A stretch of DNA of 64,000 bases, taken from assembly GCF_010731815.2 (NCBI RefSeq), contig NZ_AP022592.1, positions 370,051 through 434,050 of the forward strand, in the 5' to 3' direction. This document shows, one piece after another, positions 25,853 through 33,910 of this stretch. The notes below the pieces were generated by a model, which worked only from the letters and a program-made list of their open reading frames with translations, ran no database searches and was not told where the DNA came from. The position numbers were made by a program, and so were the translations under genes. The DNA is from Mycolicibacterium arabiense. Its GTDB lineage: Bacteria; Actinomycetota; Actinomycetes; Mycobacteriales; Mycobacteriaceae. The stretch's first letter is position 1. Each line of letters opens with the position of its first letter.

Positions 25853-26626
25853 CTATCCGCATTCCCGGGCGTGTCCGCGACCGCTTCCGACAGCGGCGAA
25901 CTTGCAGCGCAAATCGTCAGCTCGCGCCAGGATCGTGTGTACTTTCTGCGGACGCGTGCTGTCGAGGGCGAGCACTTCGCGAGACGTCCGTAGCTCCCCC
26001 GCGGCAAGCCCGAGCACCACCATGGTTGCTGGGGTCATGACCTCATCGCGGACGTCGATGGCGAGTTCGTCGATCCATTCTCGGTCCTCGTCGGCCAGCT
26101 CGAAACTTCCGGCCTGGATGACCAGCGCCGCGGCTAGCGCTCGTACCTCGTCGCGATGTTGTTCGAGCCAGTGGACTTCGGTGGAGCGACGATGCTCTGC
26201 GGAATGTGCAGCTTGGCGCGCGGCGCGGGTGATCTTCTCATCCGGCCGGTCGTAGCGCAGAAGCGCCTCGAGGCGGTCGATGCGGTCGAGCACCCCCTGC
26301 TTGCCGACGCCGACCTGCGCGCCGAGCTGGGTGAGGAACAGTCCCCGCGCGCGGCCGGCTTTGAGGAAGTGCAGTTCGCGACGCCGGTCCTCCCACCACA
26401 ACCAATTATTGAGGGTCAGCGCGTCACAGACATCGGCTTGCAGCACCCAACGTGGAATGTCCGATCCGCTGTATCGCTGCAGGTAATCGAGCACTTCACG
26501 GGGGTCGGAGTCCTCCGAGTCAGGCAGAAACTCGCGGTGTCGATCATCGACCTTCGCCCGCCGCCGAGCGATGACCGTCACGGCCCTCGCGGCCTCGGTT
26601 CGATGAACCTTGGGGCGAGTTGCCAT
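25853..26626 (-). CDS. Probable plasmid DNA-binding protein, unknown family
   Basis: This 257-residue soluble protein has a basic N-terminus (VTVIARRRAKVDDRHREF), a Trp-rich segment (LTLNNWLWWEDRRRELHF) and then a helix-turn-helix-like stretch (FLTQLGAQVGVGKQGVLDRI). A long helical domain follows. It sits between two partition loci, and similar proteins occur in this place on actinobacterial plasmids as far as I recall. A role in copy control, partition or regulation is inferred only from location. The start is ATG 26626. Confidence 0.65.
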   Translation of the reverse strand: MATRPKVHRTEAARAVTVIARRRAKVDDRHREFLPDSEDSDPREVLDYLQRYSGSDIPRWVLQADVCDALTLNNWLWWEDRRRELHFLKAGRARGLFLTQLGAQVGVGKQGVLDRIDRLEALLRYDRPDEKITRAARQAAHSAEHRRSTEVHWLEQHRDEVRALAAALVIQAGSFELADEDREWIDELAIDVRDEVMTPATMVVLGLAAGELRTSREVLALDSTRPQKVHTILARADDLRCKFAAVGSGRGHARECG

Positions 26627-26852
26627 GCTGTCAGTATTTCACTGACGCATACAATTTCGTCGCGCGCCGGTGTGCGTGTCATACGAGCGGGCCTGCCGCG
26701 CCAGCGTTGCTCGACTATAGCGCGGTCCTGCAGTGTCAGGAATGGTCAGGCGGTCGCCGGTGGCCGCCCATGAGGCTGGGTCCTCTCACGGGCGCAGGTC
26801 GCCGCGTCGCCAAAGGTCTGATGTCGTACACGCGCGGAGTGGTCGATATGAG

Positions 26853-26865
26853 CGTCACTGTGACG
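26853..26865. repeat. 13-base palindrome CGTCACTGTGACG
   Basis: It has the same arms as 11071-11083 with another central base. The inner 11 bases also occur at 23807-23817 inside the parA-partner gene. Confidence 0.35.
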
Positions 26866-27056
26866 AAACGTCCGCGGGGGCACCGTCAGAAGGTGTACGC
26901 GGCATATGAGCATGGGTCGGTTGCATTGTGCGCCTTGGCGCCGAGTCAAAGGGGTGCTAGGCCCACCTAGTCGCTACGTCGTTTCTGCGGCCTGGCCGAT
27001 CTTGACCTACGGTCACATGCGGTCACTTGACCCGAGGCCGCTGCGGCCCGGGGTGG

Positions 27057-27078
27057 CCGATTAACCGCGGTTAATCGG
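27057..27078. repeat. 22-bp perfect palindrome, copy 2
   Basis: Identical to 23353-23374 (half-site CCGATTAACCG and its inverse). It lies 300 bases upstream of the second parA, so it may be the site of the ParB encoded there or an operator of that operon. Confidence 0.65.
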
Positions 27079-27377
27079 TCGCGGCGCTGCGGCCCGCCGT
27101 ATGTGCCGACGCACCTTGGGAAGGGTATACCGTGCTGAATCGTCTGACGGGGTTTGCGAGAGCTGACCGGGCTTGCAGCGGTGCGCCAGGGCTGCTGCGA
27201 CGTCGATGCGCAAGGGTCGCGGAGTTGCGTGGGCTCGACCATCCGTCCGCAGTGCCATTGGCTCACGTGATGCCACGATCAGCGTGTCGAGCGGCCCGGT
27301 TCGCCCCCCGACCGTAAGGTAAAAGCGTCACCGAAGTACTCCGCACTTGCCGGGGGAAGCATACGGAAAGGCCATCG

Positions 27378-28091
27378 ATGGCTATTCATGTCCTGCTCAA
27401 TCAGAAGGGCGGCGTGGGCAAGAGCACCCTCTCGGTCAATCTCGCCGCCGTGACTGCTGACGTTCTCAATCGCGGCGACGATCCAGATGCTAGTTCGCCG
27501 GTCCTGGCGCTTTCGGTCGATCCTCAGGGTTCGGCGATCTGGTGGGCTTCCCGGATGAACGATCTTCCGTTTCACATCGCCCAGGCGCACGATGATCTGG
27601 CTGGCCTGGCCGCCCTCAAAGACCTGCCCGGGATTCAGCACGTCTACGTCGACACCCCGGGCTGGATCGACCTCAACAGCAACGGTGACGGCTCTGACCC
27701 CTTGGGGCGGGGGCCCGCAGCCGATGTCTTACGCGCCGTCCTTGACATGGCCGACCAAGTGATCGTGCCAATCGAGCCCGAACCGCTGAGCTTCGACCCA
27801 ACCGCGCGCACCATCACCAAGGTGCTGCAACCTCGCGGCCTGCGCTACCTCGTGGTCATCAACAACTGGGATCCCCGCGATGGCCGCTACGACCTCGACC
27901 AGACCAAGGACTTCGTAAAGGCTAATGGCTGGCCTCTGGCCAACACCGTGATCCGGCATTACAAGCTCCACGTCCGCGCCAGCGCCGAAGGTCAAGTCGT
28001 CACCGAATACCCAGCCAATCGGGTCGCGTTACAGGCACGCGAAGATTTCTACAAACTCGCCCTCGAACTCAACGTCGGAGCGTCACGCTAA
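27378..28091 (+). CDS. parA: ParA partition ATPase (second locus)
   Basis: This short ParA of 237 residues has a deviant Walker A (NQKGGVGKST, residues 8-17), SVDPQGSAIWW and YVDTPGWIDL loops and no N-terminal DNA-binding domain, so it belongs to the small type Ib/MinD-like group. It is clearly different from the ParA at 24108-25034. Its stop and the ATG of the following parB share one base (TAATG), which shows tight coupling. It probably works with that ParB for segregation. Confidence 0.9.
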   Translation: MAIHVLLNQKGGVGKSTLSVNLAAVTADVLNRGDDPDASSPVLALSVDPQGSAIWWASRMNDLPFHIAQAHDDLAGLAALKDLPGIQHVYVDTPGWIDLNSNGDGSDPLGRGPAADVLRAVLDMADQVIVPIEPEPLSFDPTARTITKVLQPRGLRYLVVINNWDPRDGRYDLDQTKDFVKANGWPLANTVIRHYKLHVRASAEGQVVTEYPANRVALQAREDFYKLALELNVGASR

Positions 28092-28936
28092 TGGCTCGCG
28101 GACAACGCACCAACCTCGCCGACCTCGTAGCGTCGGTCGGCGACAAATCACCCGTCGACAAGGGACAGCCACCACGCGACGACGTACCCGGACACACCGT
28201 GCCCCTGAGCGACCTAACGGCCAATCCTCGCAACCCCCGGGATGACGTTGGCGATCTGGCAGACCTTGCGTCTATAGCCGACATTCAACTTCAACCCGCC
28301 CTCGTCGTCAGCCGCGCCGCCTATCTCCACCTTTACCCCGACGACGACATCACCAGCCGCTACGTGGTCGTCAACGGATGCCGACGGTTGGCAGCCGCCC
28401 ACAAATACGGACGCAACGACTTGGCAATCGTCGTCAACGACGCCGTCGCCCGCGATCGCGTCACGATGATTTCAGCCAGCATCGCGGAGAACGTCGACCG
28501 CCAAAATTTCGATGTCATCGAAGAAGCGCGCGCGGTCGAAGCACTGGTCCTTGAGTGCGGGCGTGCCGACGCCGCCGCTGCACGGCTGCACAAGACGGGC
28601 GCTTGGGTGTCTCAGCGGCGCGCACTGCTCCACCTCGCACCTGAGTTGCAGACCGCGCTGCGCCGCGGCGAACTCGCCATTCGCGACGCACGGCAACTTG
28701 CCCGCGTACCGTTGGCCGAGCAGGTGGCACGGTGGCAGGCGAGTCAAGATCGTCCCAACGGAATGGGGGATGAGAGTACGTACAACAAACGTCCGCCCAG
28801 CCGATCACGGGTCATCTCCGCGGCGATTGCCGATTTCGACAGCAAGCCGGAGCAGCTCGCCAACGCGCTGCGCACTTACCTCGGGCCCGACGGCGTACAT
28901 CGGCTTCGCGACCTCCTCGGGCAAGCTTCCACCTGA
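28091..28936 (+). CDS. parB: ParB/Spo0J-like centromere-binding protein
   Basis: Residues about 35-145 form the ParB N-terminal domain (VPLSDLTANPRNPRDDVGDL, VVVNGCRRLAAAHKYG, then ASIAENVDRQNFDVIEEARA). The usual GERR-type CTP/DNA loop appears as NGCRR. An HTH domain follows (ADAAAARLHKTGAWVSQRR, LAIRDARQLARVP) and a C-terminal helical region for dimerisation. Start ATG 28091. It would bind a parS site near its operon; the 22-bp palindrome is a candidate. Confidence 0.9.
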   Translation: MARGQRTNLADLVASVGDKSPVDKGQPPRDDVPGHTVPLSDLTANPRNPRDDVGDLADLASIADIQLQPALVVSRAAYLHLYPDDDITSRYVVVNGCRRLAAAHKYGRNDLAIVVNDAVARDRVTMISASIAENVDRQNFDVIEEARAVEALVLECGRADAAAARLHKTGAWVSQRRALLHLAPELQTALRRGELAIRDARQLARVPLAEQVARWQASQDRPNGMGDESTYNKRPPSRSRVISAAIADFDSKPEQLANALRTYLGPDGVHRLRDLLGQAST

Positions 28937-29756
28937 CAGTCGACTTCTCTGAATCGGTGACCAGCGCCGTGAATATGCCACGCGCAGGCCGAAATCGCCG
29001 TTCCGCCATGCGTTTCCCACGGCCAAAGCAAGGTCGCCGAGCGGAACAAGGTTGCGCGGAGGAATTAACACTGGATCGGCCTCCTGCGACGAACACCGCG
29101 CGATCGATGATGACGCTACGCCGTGGCTGTTCCGCTGATCAGTAGCGCTCCAAGAACTGGCTAGGGCACACGGGAAGCAATAGTCACACTGTCGGCGAGT
29201 GCATCAAGTCGACATCGGGTTCCAGATTAGTGAGATGCACCGGTCACGGAAAACACGCGCACGGCCGTGGATCAGCGGAGCCACTGTGTCATTCTTGCCC
29301 GCCGGTGTTGTCGAACGCTAGAGCACGTTGCCGTTCAGGCCGAGTGACACGGCGAGCGGGGTGCTTCGGCGACGCGGTCGCCGACGAGGCTTCGCCTGGC
29401 GCCAGCGGCAACCTGGTGCCGACCCCCCTGGCGCTGGCAGGCGTAGCCGACGTCAGCGCAGTCGGACGTCAAACGCGGGCAATGTGAGCACGGAGACTGC
29501 ATCGGGCCGGTCAAGCGTTGGCCGGCGGCCCGTTAGGCCGCCCGTGCAACGGGACCGTGCGATGCCTCCGGCGGGTCCGTCGGCCGCTTCCTCTTCCGCC
29601 ACGCTGACCAGTCTCAGAAGACGGCAACTAGCTGCTCGCTACCGTCCAGTCGCGGGGGACACCCCAAGCACGACGCGACCGAAGGGTTGATCCGCTTCGT
29701 CTCGGGCTGCGACTCCTCACAACCGCTTTATAGGTTGCTGCTACCGGTCTTGTGAA
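28937..29756. other. Gene-free region after parB
   Basis: In 820 bases I find no frame with protein-like composition on either strand, no tRNA and no clear iteron array. The region lies between parB and a convergent gene. A small regulatory RNA or replication site could be here but I see no sign of one. Confidence 0.35.
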
Positions 29757-30473
29757 TCACTCGTCGGCTCGGCCGTCTGACGTGAGCGAACTAATGTCGT
29801 CGGGAGTAAGCATGTGGCCGAGGATGCTCTGAAAGTTGTCCGCGGCCTGGGCAAAGCTGCTGGCGGAGCTTCGGTACTGGTTCGCGATTGACCAGTGCCG
29901 ATCGGTGAGGGCTCGGTAATCGTCTACGAGGCCAGCGGTGCTATCGCTCGCCTGTTGGAAGTCTTTGACTGCGCCTAGCAAGATCGCCTGGTTGGCTTGG
30001 AGGAGGCGGTTCGTTTCCTGCGCCGAGGCTGCAACTGCCCGTGCTTGAGCTTCGGCCTCATGAGCGCGCGCCTCGGCGGCGCGCGAGAGTTCGAGTTCAC
30101 GCTGAAGATCAGCGATGGTGTCGGCAAGGCCACGATCATGACCGCTTCGCACACCGGTTCGAGGCTGGGCGAGCTGATCGGCGTAAACGTAGTAAGTGCG
30201 TCGCTTGGCGACAAGATGCGACCCACCTTCGATTGCTCCTGCTTCGACCAGCTTCTTCACCGTGCGCCAGTCTTTGCCCAAAATCTTCGCCGCTTGGGAC
30301 AAGGGCACGGTGGGCCGGCCGGGCTGGGCGCCGGAGGACGACGAATTCAACTGGCCTCCCGCTCCTGCTGGCTTGACTCTGAGGCATTGAGTATAGCCCC
30401 ACCGATCGACTGACGAGACGGCGTGAAGTGCAGTTATGCTGTTAATACCATCATTCGTCGGAATCGCCGACAC
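29757..30473 (-). CDS. DNA-binding protein with coiled coil, near Rep
   Basis: The middle part has a helix-turn-helix of the excisionase/MerR type (VPLSQAAKILGKDWRTVKKL, VEAGAIEGG). A basic hairpin (SHLVAKRRTYYVYADQL) and a long Ala/Glu-rich coiled coil (about residues 118-165) follow, then a helical tail. This design suits a dimeric or filament-forming regulator of replication or partition. The first 40 residues are poorly protein-like, so the true start may be later than 30473. The divergent small gene at 30598 suggests shared control. Confidence 0.65.
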   Translation of the reverse strand: MSAIPTNDGINSITALHAVSSVDRWGYTQCLRVKPAGAGGQLNSSSSGAQPGRPTVPLSQAAKILGKDWRTVKKLVEAGAIEGGSHLVAKRRTYYVYADQLAQPRTGVRSGHDRGLADTIADLQRELELSRAAEARAHEAEAQARAVAASAQETNRLLQANQAILLGAVKDFQQASDSTAGLVDDYRALTDRHWSIANQYRSSASSFAQAADNFQSILGHMLTPDDISSLTSDGRADE

Positions 30474-30597
30474 GCGGGTTCCGTTCCAACGTGGCGAGCA
30501 GCCGTCGCGCTAAGGTGATCGTGTCGGTATTTACGACATAGGAACAGTAGAGCCTGCTATTGCAGTGGGCGTTCAGAGGCGAAACGGAGCAGCGATC

Positions 30598-30861
30598 ATG
30601 GCGAAGACGACTGCACAGGCCACGCCTGCCCGCCGAATCCGGCCCGACTGGCGGAGCAGGGAAGTACGACCGTCGAACAAGGTCGTCGCACGTCGCGTAA
30701 GCGAGGACGATCACCAAGCCCTCAAACGGTTCGCCGAAGCGCACGGCACCAAGATCGCCGAGATGATCGCACCGGCCGTGGAGGAACTCATTGAACAGGC
30801 GCGCGCGTTTTGCCGCGAGATCGACGTGCAGGATCAGGAGATGACGGCGAAAGCCTCATAG
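30598..30861 (+). CDS. Small protein, possible copy-control regulator
   Basis: This 87-residue protein starts at ATG 30598 (MAKTTAQATPARRIRP), with GGAGC eight bases upstream; the frame is open a little further. The N-terminus is basic, and the rest (RRVSEDDHQALKRFAEAHGT, KIAEMIAPAVEELIEQARAF) forms a short helix pair resembling ribbon-helix-helix/Arc-type proteins. It ends about 40 bases from the convergent stop of the Rep gene. A small basic RHH protein beside rep is often the copy-number repressor; that role is inferred. Confidence 0.65.
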   Translation: MAKTTAQATPARRIRPDWRSREVRPSNKVVARRVSEDDHQALKRFAEAHGTKIAEMIAPAVEELIEQARAFCREIDVQDQEMTAKAS

Positions 30862-30903
30862 CGGACGAGCAGTCGCAGGCTTCGTTGCACGGTACCTCGT
30901 TTG

Positions 30904-32922
30904 TCACGCAACGATGCGGCCGCCCAATAGGTCGGCGACGAGTTCTATCGCGTGGAGTTCGTCGCCTGAAGGCTCGGCGTCAGGTGGCCCCGTAGCTAGA
31001 ACCGCACTCAACCATGCCGCGTAATCCGGGTCGGCTGGCTCGGTGTGTTGGGCGCTGGCACCGAACACACAAGGCCTTGTTTCAGTAATAGGTAGTGACT
31101 GTGCCCGTTGCTCCTCACGCTCGCAGAGCCAGGACCGCCAAGCCGCTCGTTCCTCCCGGTGCTTGGCAAGTCGGGCACGCCGTGTTTCGTCCAAGTGGTG
31201 TCGATCGGCGATATCGTCCAAGGTATGTGTTCCTGGGCCGATGGTGCCCCTGCCGGTGGACGTGATCAAGCCGGCGGTCTGTAGGTCGGCAATCATCGCG
31301 TCACCGGTCGCCCGAACGAGCGTCGCCGCGGCGTAGACGTCCGCTCTGTCCGTCAAACCGTGGTGTGCCACGAGTTCGTAGACCCGGCGCAGATGATGCC
31401 CAAGTACGACCCACGCATCGTGCACCGGTTCGATCCGGACTCGCTCGGAACGTCTCATGTCGGAATGAACGACATTCTGGCTCGTCAACGCGTAGACGTC
31501 GGGTTCGGTGCCTATGTGCTGGCGAACCAGGATCAATGGCGAGCCGGGCCGATCTCGCAGGTCGGCTAGCACTCGCCAAATCGTGTCGTCGCTCAGCAGG
31601 CCGGCGCTCAACGACAAGCTTCGGCCGCCGACACCCACCACCCAAGTACCGGATCGTTGCTCTCCCGCCACCAGGGCATGGAAGGCAACTGCCTGCAGCA
31701 CCGCGTGAACCGTCCACCGGTAGCGCTTGCCGGCGTACTCCCCGTCTGCCCACGACAGTGCGTTCGCCAACCACACCCGGAGCTGCAGCGGTCCTCTGTA
31801 CCCCCGCTGCCCCCCCTGTGTGTAGTTTCTCTTGTGCCGCGGGGGAGAGGATGAAACTACGTTGGTGATGAGCCAGTCAGTGGCTCTTGTGACGTCGCGG
31901 GCCAGAGCTACGTCTGCGCGTTGGCCATAGCGGCGGTAGGCGGCTCCGAGGCCATGTTCCCAGGGCCCGCCGGAGGCGATCATGTCGCGCAAGCTGGACA
32001 GGCTGTGTCCGCGAGCGATGGCTTGGGTCACCACTGACATGCGGGCTTCGTGGTTGGACTGCCATGTCGGTCGGGTAGGGGAGATGATCGCGCGAGTGGC
32101 GTAGCCGAGGACGTCTGGAGGTAGGGGGTCGTTGCGCACGTAAGCGGTTGCAAGCCTGCGGTTGTCGCCCTCGCCGTCGGTGTAGACGCGGTGGTCAGCG
32201 GGCGTCTCTGCGGGGGCGGGTTCGCCGCGTCGGGGTGATGTCCGGTCCTTGAGTGCGCCAAGCAGCATGCTGAGCCGCGGCAAGAGGTCGGCTTCCGATC
32301 TGGTCGTGAGCGCTTCCATGGCGTAGCCCAGGTCGCCGTCGAGTTGGCGATGCCCGCCTTCACGACAAGGGCTGCCCGGCGGGGTCATACAGCCGGTGTC
32401 GGCGTTCGTATTGGGAGTGATGTCCAGTGTGGGGAGGCGTGCGGCCAGGAGGCGGACGATCGGGACCATTTCGTCAAGTGACGCTGACGTGCCAATCGCC
32501 AACGGGCAGAGCAAATGGCCGCCACCGCTCGTCGAGCGGTCGGCGATGACGACGCCGCCGCACTGGGTGAGCCACGAAGTCGCTGCGGCCATGTCTGCCT
32601 CGACAGCGTTGCGTCCATAGCGCTTTGAATCGAAATCGAGCCACAGCAAGTGAGTGCGTCCGCGGTTGTATAAGTACACCGCCGACGGTCGGGTGGGCAG
32701 CCTGTCGGTGCGTTTGGCAGTGTCACTGAACTTCTTGGTCTCAGCGCTCCATACGCGCATACGCGAGCGACCCGGGGCGGCGACGAGCGGCGCAAGGCGC
32801 TTCCACACCAATTCAGGGGTAAGCCGTGCGGAGTGGAAGGACGTCGCGCCGGAATTGGCGAACGTGGTCACGGTCGGTCTGCCGAGTGGGGTTGCGCGGC
32901 GAAGGGTCCCGTATGCCGGCAA
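30904..32922 (-). CDS. Plasmid replication initiator with primase-polymerase domain
   Basis: The N-terminal third is an archaeo-eukaryotic primase-like domain. It has the metal motif LLWLDFDSKRYG (near residue 95), the second motif STSGGGHLLCPL (near 130) and a Cys/His-containing GCMTPPGSPCREGGH stretch typical of such Rep proteins. The C-terminal half contains winged-helix-like segments for origin binding. Rep proteins of this type are common on large actinobacterial plasmids. TTG 32922 is the first start and GTG 32871 the other plausible one; both are weak, which may limit expression. A hairpin lies 170 bases upstream. Confidence 0.8.
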   Translation of the reverse strand: MPAYGTLRRATPLGRPTVTTFANSGATSFHSARLTPELVWKRLAPLVAAPGRSRMRVWSAETKKFSDTAKRTDRLPTRPSAVYLYNRGRTHLLWLDFDSKRYGRNAVEADMAAATSWLTQCGGVVIADRSTSGGGHLLCPLAIGTSASLDEMVPIVRLLAARLPTLDITPNTNADTGCMTPPGSPCREGGHRQLDGDLGYAMEALTTRSEADLLPRLSMLLGALKDRTSPRRGEPAPAETPADHRVYTDGEGDNRRLATAYVRNDPLPPDVLGYATRAIISPTRPTWQSNHEARMSVVTQAIARGHSLSSLRDMIASGGPWEHGLGAAYRRYGQRADVALARDVTRATDWLITNVVSSSPPRHKRNYTQGGQRGYRGPLQLRVWLANALSWADGEYAGKRYRWTVHAVLQAVAFHALVAGEQRSGTWVVGVGGRSLSLSAGLLSDDTIWRVLADLRDRPGSPLILVRQHIGTEPDVYALTSQNVVHSDMRRSERVRIEPVHDAWVVLGHHLRRVYELVAHHGLTDRADVYAAATLVRATGDAMIADLQTAGLITSTGRGTIGPGTHTLDDIADRHHLDETRRARLAKHREERAAWRSWLCEREEQRAQSLPITETRPCVFGASAQHTEPADPDYAAWLSAVLATGPPDAEPSGDELHAIELVADLLGGRIVA

Positions 32923-33089
32923 CCTCTTGTGCGCGCAGTGGTTGCTGCGCTATTGCGGCTCACAAGGGTGTCCTTTATCCTGGAGCCGGACACGCCGCTC
33001 GTAGAGCGACGTGACTGACCCCAAAATCGGTTGGAGAATTCGGTTGTGGTGGTTGTGGTGAACTGAAGTTGGCCCTTCGGTTCACCTTT

Positions 33090-33117
33090 CGAGATCCCCG
33101 CCTCGGCGGGGATCTCG
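33090..33117. promoter_or_regulatory. 13-bp perfect hairpin upstream of Rep
   Basis: The arm CGAGATCCCCGCC is followed by two loop bases and its exact inverse. There is no T-run on either side, so it is not a standard terminator. The position in the rep leader suggests an attenuator, an antisense-RNA element or an origin structure. Confidence 0.5.
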
Positions 33118-33224
33118 TCATTTAGACGCTGGCGACTCCTGTCTAGCCAGGCCATGCAGGGCCCCCATGGCACTGCGATGGATGTGTCTGGTGGTTCTCA
33201 TGGTGCAGTCGAGTTTGTCACAAG

Positions 33225-33243
33225 TGGTCGGATTAACCGACCA
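33225..33243. promoter_or_regulatory. Inverted repeat TGGTCGG-N5-CCGACCA
   Basis: Seven-base perfect arms around ATTAA. The inner part (GGATTAACC) resembles the core of the 22-bp palindromes at 23353 and 27057. It is a possible binding site of a plasmid regulator. Confidence 0.35.
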
Positions 33244-33766
33244 GACACGCCTGGCGCGCTGCACAATTCTGCGGCGAGTGTGTTCATTCAGATGCGGCGT
33301 TCCTGAGATGCGTGCGCCAGGTGACAGCTCGGCGGCGTCGGAGACTGCACCGCGGGTTGAGCGAAGATTCGATGTCGAGCGGGTGAGTGCCAGACGACGT
33401 GATCATCGCATACGCACGCCGGAAGCTCGGCGGAGAAGGGCTAGCAGTCCGGGCCGCCGCGTTTCATCGACAAGCGCTGCTGGCCGTGTCGCGGCGGCAC
33501 GATGCTCGCATTTTTTCATGCTCGGTCGACCGCGGGGAGTTTTGCGATAAGCGGTGCTGCTCAACTGGTGTCGACAGTGCTGCAGCCTCGTCTCACACGC
33601 TGTTTCGAGAAGCGCCGCATCGCGCTGGTCCGTGAGGACACGTGATTGGAGCAGAGCCCGACACCCCGTGAAGGCCTGATGATCCTGCGGTGTAGGCACC
33701 GCGATCGAACACGAATGTGGCTCTGGTGGTGGACCCTTGCCCGACACCGCTTCTATCGTCCAAACC

Positions 33767-33910
33767 ATGAATTCTTTGGTGGCGCATCTGCTGGCTGCAA
33801 TGCTCGCCGACGCAGCTGACCAGCTGTCCGGCACACCGCCCAATGCTCAGGTCTCGGTGGCGGATAGAACGGTGTCGTGCTGTGGAGGGTCAGGGGCGGG
33901 TGTCCGCTGA
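33767..33910 (+). CDS. 47-residue leader protein of the ESX operon
   Basis: ATG 33767 opens a 47-codon frame (MNSLVAHLLAAMLADAADQL, ending SCCGGSGAGVR). Its TGA shares bases with the ATG of the next gene (TGATG at 33908-33912), which implies translational coupling. The N-terminus is an amphipathic Ala/Leu helix. It has no known family. It is short but the coupled junction supports it. Confidence 0.45.
   Translation: MNSLVAHLLAAMLADAADQLSGTPPNAQVSVADRTVSCCGGSGAGVR

Larger units (their letters stand above)
26627..27377. promoter_or_regulatory. Intergenic region between partition loci
   Basis: There is no convincing gene in 750 bases. It holds the 13-base palindrome CGTCACTGTGACG at 26853-26865, a tandem GGTCAC pair near 27011-27026 and the 22-bp palindrome at 27057-27078. 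The promoter of the second parAB operon must lie in its right part; a purine-rich GGAAAGG precedes the parA ATG. Confidence 0.45.
32923..33766. other. Intergenic region upstream of Rep, candidate origin or control region
   Basis: There is no convincing gene in 840 bases. It contains a 13-bp perfect hairpin (33090-33117), an inverted repeat TGGTCGG/CCGACCA (33225-33243) and a GT-rich stretch near 33030-33060. The ESX locus starts at its right end, so it must also hold that promoter. Confidence 0.45.

Noticed and set aside
21757..29180. GCACACGGGAAGC found near 21760 and 29168
   Set aside because: A 13-base match without symmetry or shared context; probably chance.
29230..29690. Overlapping plus-strand frames after parB
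   Set aside because: Low-complexity Arg/Pro/Ser translation and no ribosome site; kept as gene-free.
33090..33117. Hairpin as Rho-independent terminator
   Set aside because: No T-run on either side and no gene ends nearby on either strand.
33167..33550. Plus-strand open frame of 127 codons between Rep and the ESX locus
   Set aside because: Arg/Ser-rich, no ribosome site, covers the inverted repeat; more likely non-coding.
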